DNA from: an archaeon
Lineage (GTDB): Archaea; Nanobdellota; Nanobdellia; Pacearchaeales; GW2011-AR1
Assembly (NCBI GenBank): GCA_018697035.1
Contig: JABHSE010000003.1
Span: 1-42,761 of the forward strand
DNA length: 42,761 bases
Direction of reading: 5' to 3'
Position numbers and translations under genes: made by a program. A model generated the notes under the pieces. It was not told the DNA's origin and ran no database searches. It worked only from the letters and a program-made list of their open reading frames with translations. Position 1 is the first letter of the stretch. Every line of letters starts with the position of its first letter. Shown one piece after another: positions 40,276-42,761 of this stretch.

Positions 40276-41370
40276 ATGAACGAAGCACAAAAATACGAAC
40301 TAGAAACCCAAGTCGAAGAACTAGAATCCTACCGTGGTCGCCACACCGAACTAATCACAGTCCTAATTCCAGCTGGCACAACTCTAACCCAAGTGACCAA
40401 GCAACTAGAAGACGAAAAAGGAACAGCAACAAACATTAAATCCACTGCAACAAGAAAAAACGTAATCGCCTCACTCGACCGAGCAGTACGAAAACTAAAA
40501 GAGATAGGAAGAACGCCACCTAACGGACTAGCAGTCTACGCCGGAAACGTCACACTAGCCGACGGAAGAGAATCCTTAGAAGTATGGGCAATCGAACCAC
40601 CAAAAAAACTCAAAATCAAAATCTATAGATGCGACCAAACATTCGTAGTAGAACCATTAAAAGAAATGCTAGAAACCGACGAGGTTTACGGACTTCTAAT
40701 TATCGAAAGAAACGAAGCTTCAATCGGAATCCTCGACGGTAAACACATTAGACTCCTCCAACATATGACATCTGGAATACCAGGCAAAACAAAATGCGGA
40801 GGACAATCTGCACAACGTTACGCAAGAATAAGAGAGTCAGCAGCAAAAGAATTCTTCAAAAGAACTGCAGAGCACATGCGAACACATTTCTGGGACAATA
40901 AAAAACTCAAAGGAATCCTAGTCGGAGGACCAATTCCAACAAAAGACGAATTCCTGAGTCAAGGTCAATTACTAACACAACTAAAGGAAAAGGTAATCGG
41001 AGTAAAAGACATCGGAGGAACAGGAATGCACGGACTCCACGAACTAGTCGAAGCCTCAGAAGATTTACTAGCCGAACAAGAAATGACAAAACAACGACAA
41101 ATTCTAGATCTCTTTTTTGAAAAATTAGCAAAAGAACCAAACAAAGTATCATACGGCCAAGCAGAAGTAGAAGATCGTCTAACACGAGGAGCCGTAGATA
41201 AGCTAATCATCTCAAAATCCCTTCCAATAGAAAAAGTAAAAGAGATGGAAAAATTAGCAAAATCCTCATCGACAGAAATATACATAGTAACAAATGAAAC
41301 CGCAGAAGGCGTCCAGTTCGACAATTTAGGCGGCATAGCAGGACTTCTAAGATTCGAAATACACGATTAA
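40276..41370 (+). CDS. prf1: Peptide chain release factor aRF1
   Basis: Predicted 364 residues. Domain 1 has TATNIKSTATR (NIKS stop-codon reader) and YRCDQTF (the YxCxxxF motif). Domain 2 carries the GGQ motif in KTKCGGQSAQRYAR, which triggers peptide release and whose Gln is methylated in related systems. Domain 3 is shortened: archaeal aRF1 is usually about 410 residues. The end (FDNLGGIAGLLRFEI) is the usual C-terminal phrase, so the loss is internal. The TATA near 40244-40254 lies ~26 nt upstream. The HemK/Mtq2-like gene at 22646 is the probable modifier. Confidence 0.95.
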   Translation: MNEAQKYELETQVEELESYRGRHTELITVLIPAGTTLTQVTKQLEDEKGTATNIKSTATRKNVIASLDRAVRKLKEIGRTPPNGLAVYAGNVTLADGRESLEVWAIEPPKKLKIKIYRCDQTFVVEPLKEMLETDEVYGLLIIERNEASIGILDGKHIRLLQHMTSGIPGKTKCGGQSAQRYARIRESAAKEFFKRTAEHMRTHFWDNKKLKGILVGGPIPTKDEFLSQGQLLTQLKEKVIGVKDIGGTGMHGLHELVEASEDLLAEQEMTKQRQILDLFFEKLAKEPNKVSYGQAEVEDRLTRGAVDKLIISKSLPIEKVKEMEKLAKSSSTEIYIVTNETAEGVQFDNLGGIAGLLRFEIHD

Positions 41371-41404
41371 TACATTCCAGGATATAAATAATTATAAACT
41401 ATTT

Positions 41405-41824
41405 ATGACAAAATTTAATATGAACAAGCAAGATGCACCCATAATAGAAAAAACATACACAATAGAATTCAGCAAAGAATCATTGGAAAAGATATCAAGA
41501 GGGCAAAGAATGTTAGGGTCTCATTTCTCTAAAGAAAAAGATGAGATATATGGAGCAATAAAACCTGGAGATACTATACATCTAAAAGAAGAGAATGGTC
41601 CAGTCATTGCAAAAGCGATAGCGGAAAATATCAGATTCTATCCTTACCTAGATGAAGAAAAAATAATATCCATGAAATACACCCACAATCATGCTCTTTT
41701 AGACGACAGGTATCTAAGTAGAAATTCTCTTCTAGAAGACGATGCTTTTTGGAATAAAGTAAAAACATCAAGATACGCAACTCTATTTACCATAAAGAAC
41801 GTAGAAAAGTTATCTAAAATTTAA
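41405..41824 (+). CDS. Possible ASCH/PUA-like domain protein
   Basis: Predicted 139 residues, soluble. The strands around IKPGDTIHLKEENGPVIAKAIAENIRFYP, then a helix, and TLFTIKNVEKLSKI at the end have the arrangement of ASCH/PUA-like RNA-binding domains, where GD-x-I and a final strand define the barrel. The match is by pattern only. It follows aRF1 by 34 nt with its own TATA (GATATAAATAA, ~22 nt upstream). A role in RNA binding or modification would fit but is not shown. Confidence 0.5.
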   Translation: MTKFNMNKQDAPIIEKTYTIEFSKESLEKISRGQRMLGSHFSKEKDEIYGAIKPGDTIHLKEENGPVIAKAIAENIRFYPYLDEEKIISMKYTHNHALLDDRYLSRNSLLEDDAFWNKVKTSRYATLFTIKNVEKLSKI

Positions 41825-41870
41825 GGTAATATAAAGTAGACTTAAATTCGAAATACACGACTAATCCAAA

Positions 41871-42761
41871 CTAAGTTCCATCAGGTCTAACTAACTTTCC
41901 CCTCATATCTCGCCAAATCAATTTATTCTCCGCAACCTTCCTCTTGTGAACTTCCATCAACTCCTCTGTCTTCCTAAGCCTATTATTCAAAATCCTCTCC
42001 CTAGCTCCGACCTTAACTATATCATTTTCATCCATCAATTCCCCAGCCTCCTTCATTTTCTCCTTAACCAGCCTCATCTTCTCCTGCCTCTGTAACTCAA
42101 ACGCCCGACTTTCTTCCCTCAATATCTTCTCCTTATCCTGCAACTCCTTCAACTTAGCATCATACTTAGAAATCATCTCATCCTTCAACTTCTCCCATTT
42201 CCCAGCAAAAGACCTCTCCAGCATCTCAACTTTCTTCTCGTGCTTTTCTCTCAACTCATCCGCTTCTCTCTTTAGCTCCCTCTCCGCAACAAGCCTCAAC
42301 TCAGCCTCTTCCCGCTTCAACTCCTCATCAGCCCTAGCCTTCAACTCCATCTCTTTTTGCCTTAGCTCCTCCTTCATACGAACCTTCAACTCCATCTCCT
42401 CTTTCCTCAACTCCTCATCAGCCCTAATCTTCAACTCCATTTCCTTCCGCTTCAACTCCTCATCAGCACGAGTCTTCAACTCATCCTCCTTCCTTCTTAA
42501 CTCCTCATCAGCACGAATTTTCAAACTCATTACCTTCTCATTCAACTTCCCCTCCGCCCGAGTTTCCAATTCCGCACTCTTCCTCCTCAACTCCTCATCA
42601 GCCCTAGCCTTCAACCCAGCTCCCTTCTGCCCCAACTCTCCCTCAGCACGAACTTCCAACTCCGCAGCCTTCATTTTCAACTCCCCCTCCAATCTAATTT
42701 TTAAGTCATCTTCCTCTTTCCTCAACTCCTCATCAGCCCTAACCCTCAACTCCATCTCCTT
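41871..42761 (-). CDS. Coiled-coil protein with 15-residue repeats (5' end outside the window)
   Basis: At least 296 residues are in the window. The frame is open at the right edge: codons before the first in-window Met (42755) read Lys-Glu and continue the repeat, so this is not the start. Eleven repeats of 15 residues (type RADEELRRKEDELKT) run to about 42246, followed by a further ~125-residue charged helical region ending in WRDMRGKLVRPDG. It is probably a long alpha-helical rod or stalk. No ATPase or membrane motif is visible in this part; the missing N-terminus may hold one. Confidence 0.75.
   Translation of the reverse strand, partial: KEMELRVRADEELRKEEDDLKIRLEGELKMKAAELEVRAEGELGQKGAGLKARADEELRRKSAELETRAEGKLNEKVMSLKIRADEELRRKEDELKTRADEELKRKEMELKIRADEELRKEEMELKVRMKEELRQKEMELKARADEELKREEAELRLVAERELKREADELREKHEKKVEMLERSFAGKWEKLKDEMISKYDAKLKELQDKEKILREESRAFELQRQEKMRLVKEKMKEAGELMDENDIVKVGARERILNNRLRKTEELMEVHKRKVAENKLIWRDMRGKLVRPDGT
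42246..42761 (-). repeat. 45-bp coding tandem repeats
   Basis: Eleven complete 45-bp units (15 residues each) plus part of a twelfth at the window edge. Consensus ends in E-L-K and begins with R-A-D-E-E-L. Unit length is constant with no indels, and the copies differ mostly at third and a few first codon positions, suggesting expansion by unequal exchange. Confidence 0.85.

Overview
The window looks like a chromosomal segment of an AT-rich DPANN archaeon, most plausibly of the Woesearchaeota/Pacearchaeota (Nanoarchaeota-like) group. The domain is clear from archaeal-type genes: RNA polymerase subunits K and L, exosome Rrp4/Rrp41/Rrp42, SBDS, proteasome alpha, RNase P Pop5, RadB, Mre11/Rad50, archaeal RNase J, aRF1 and XerA. 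TATA boxes centred about 24-27 nt before most start codons imply largely leaderless mRNAs. The lineage is an inference from the giant Asn-X-Ser/Thr-rich surface proteins, small membrane proteins and shortened versions of universal enzymes.

Layout. 1-3100 (+): a 777-bp tandem array of two small surface/membrane proteins, cut by the left window edge and ending in a decayed copy, followed by two membrane-anchored Ig-like proteins. 3113-20826 (-): an expanded exosome/proteasome/translation neighbourhood: subtilase, RNase P Pop5, proteasome alpha, an unknown, SBDS, a tandem DUF2080-like protein, an 1801-residue surface protein, Rrp4, Rrp41, Rrp42, RpoK, unknown, enolase, unknown, ribosomal protein uS2 and a DUF4349 protein. 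20899-27090 (mostly +): archaeal RNase J, a tail-anchored Pro-rich protein, a HemK/Mtq2-like methyltransferase, a degenerate transglutaminase-like protein (-), Mre11 and Rad50. 27098-32165: a 58-bp direct repeat that runs into the rpoL promoter, RpoL, a dCMP/cytidine deaminase, RadB, a small Cys-rich protein, topoisomerase I and the tyrosine recombinase XerA.

32166-37223 is an accessory island unlike its surroundings. It carries a GNAT acetyltransferase, a NYN-domain nuclease-like protein, an MFS transporter, a pilin-like protein and a lipoprotein-like protein, with A/T-ending codons dominating. Its genes are separated by three long non-coding spacers. All three spacers share a structured core: an outer stem enclosing two hairpins, with base-paired arms that change together between copies while loop sequences stay the same. 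Two spacers are ~450-bp direct repeats around the MFS gene, and copies B and C carry matching arms in inverted orientation. The island lies beside, and divergent from, a tyrosine recombinase, so a cassette/integron-like or MITE-like mobile system is the leading inference. A structured ncRNA family is the other possibility. This is the most novel part of the window.

37224-42761: a metallophosphoesterase, valyl-tRNA synthetase, release factor aRF1, a possible ASCH-like protein, and a protein cut by the right edge that carries eleven 15-residue coiled-coil repeats. The HemK/Mtq2-like enzyme at 22.6 kb may methylate the GGQ motif of the aRF1 at 40.3 kb. The exosome, RNase J and RNase P genes make this a dense RNA-processing region, and Mre11, Rad50, RadB, TopA and XerA form a DNA-maintenance block.
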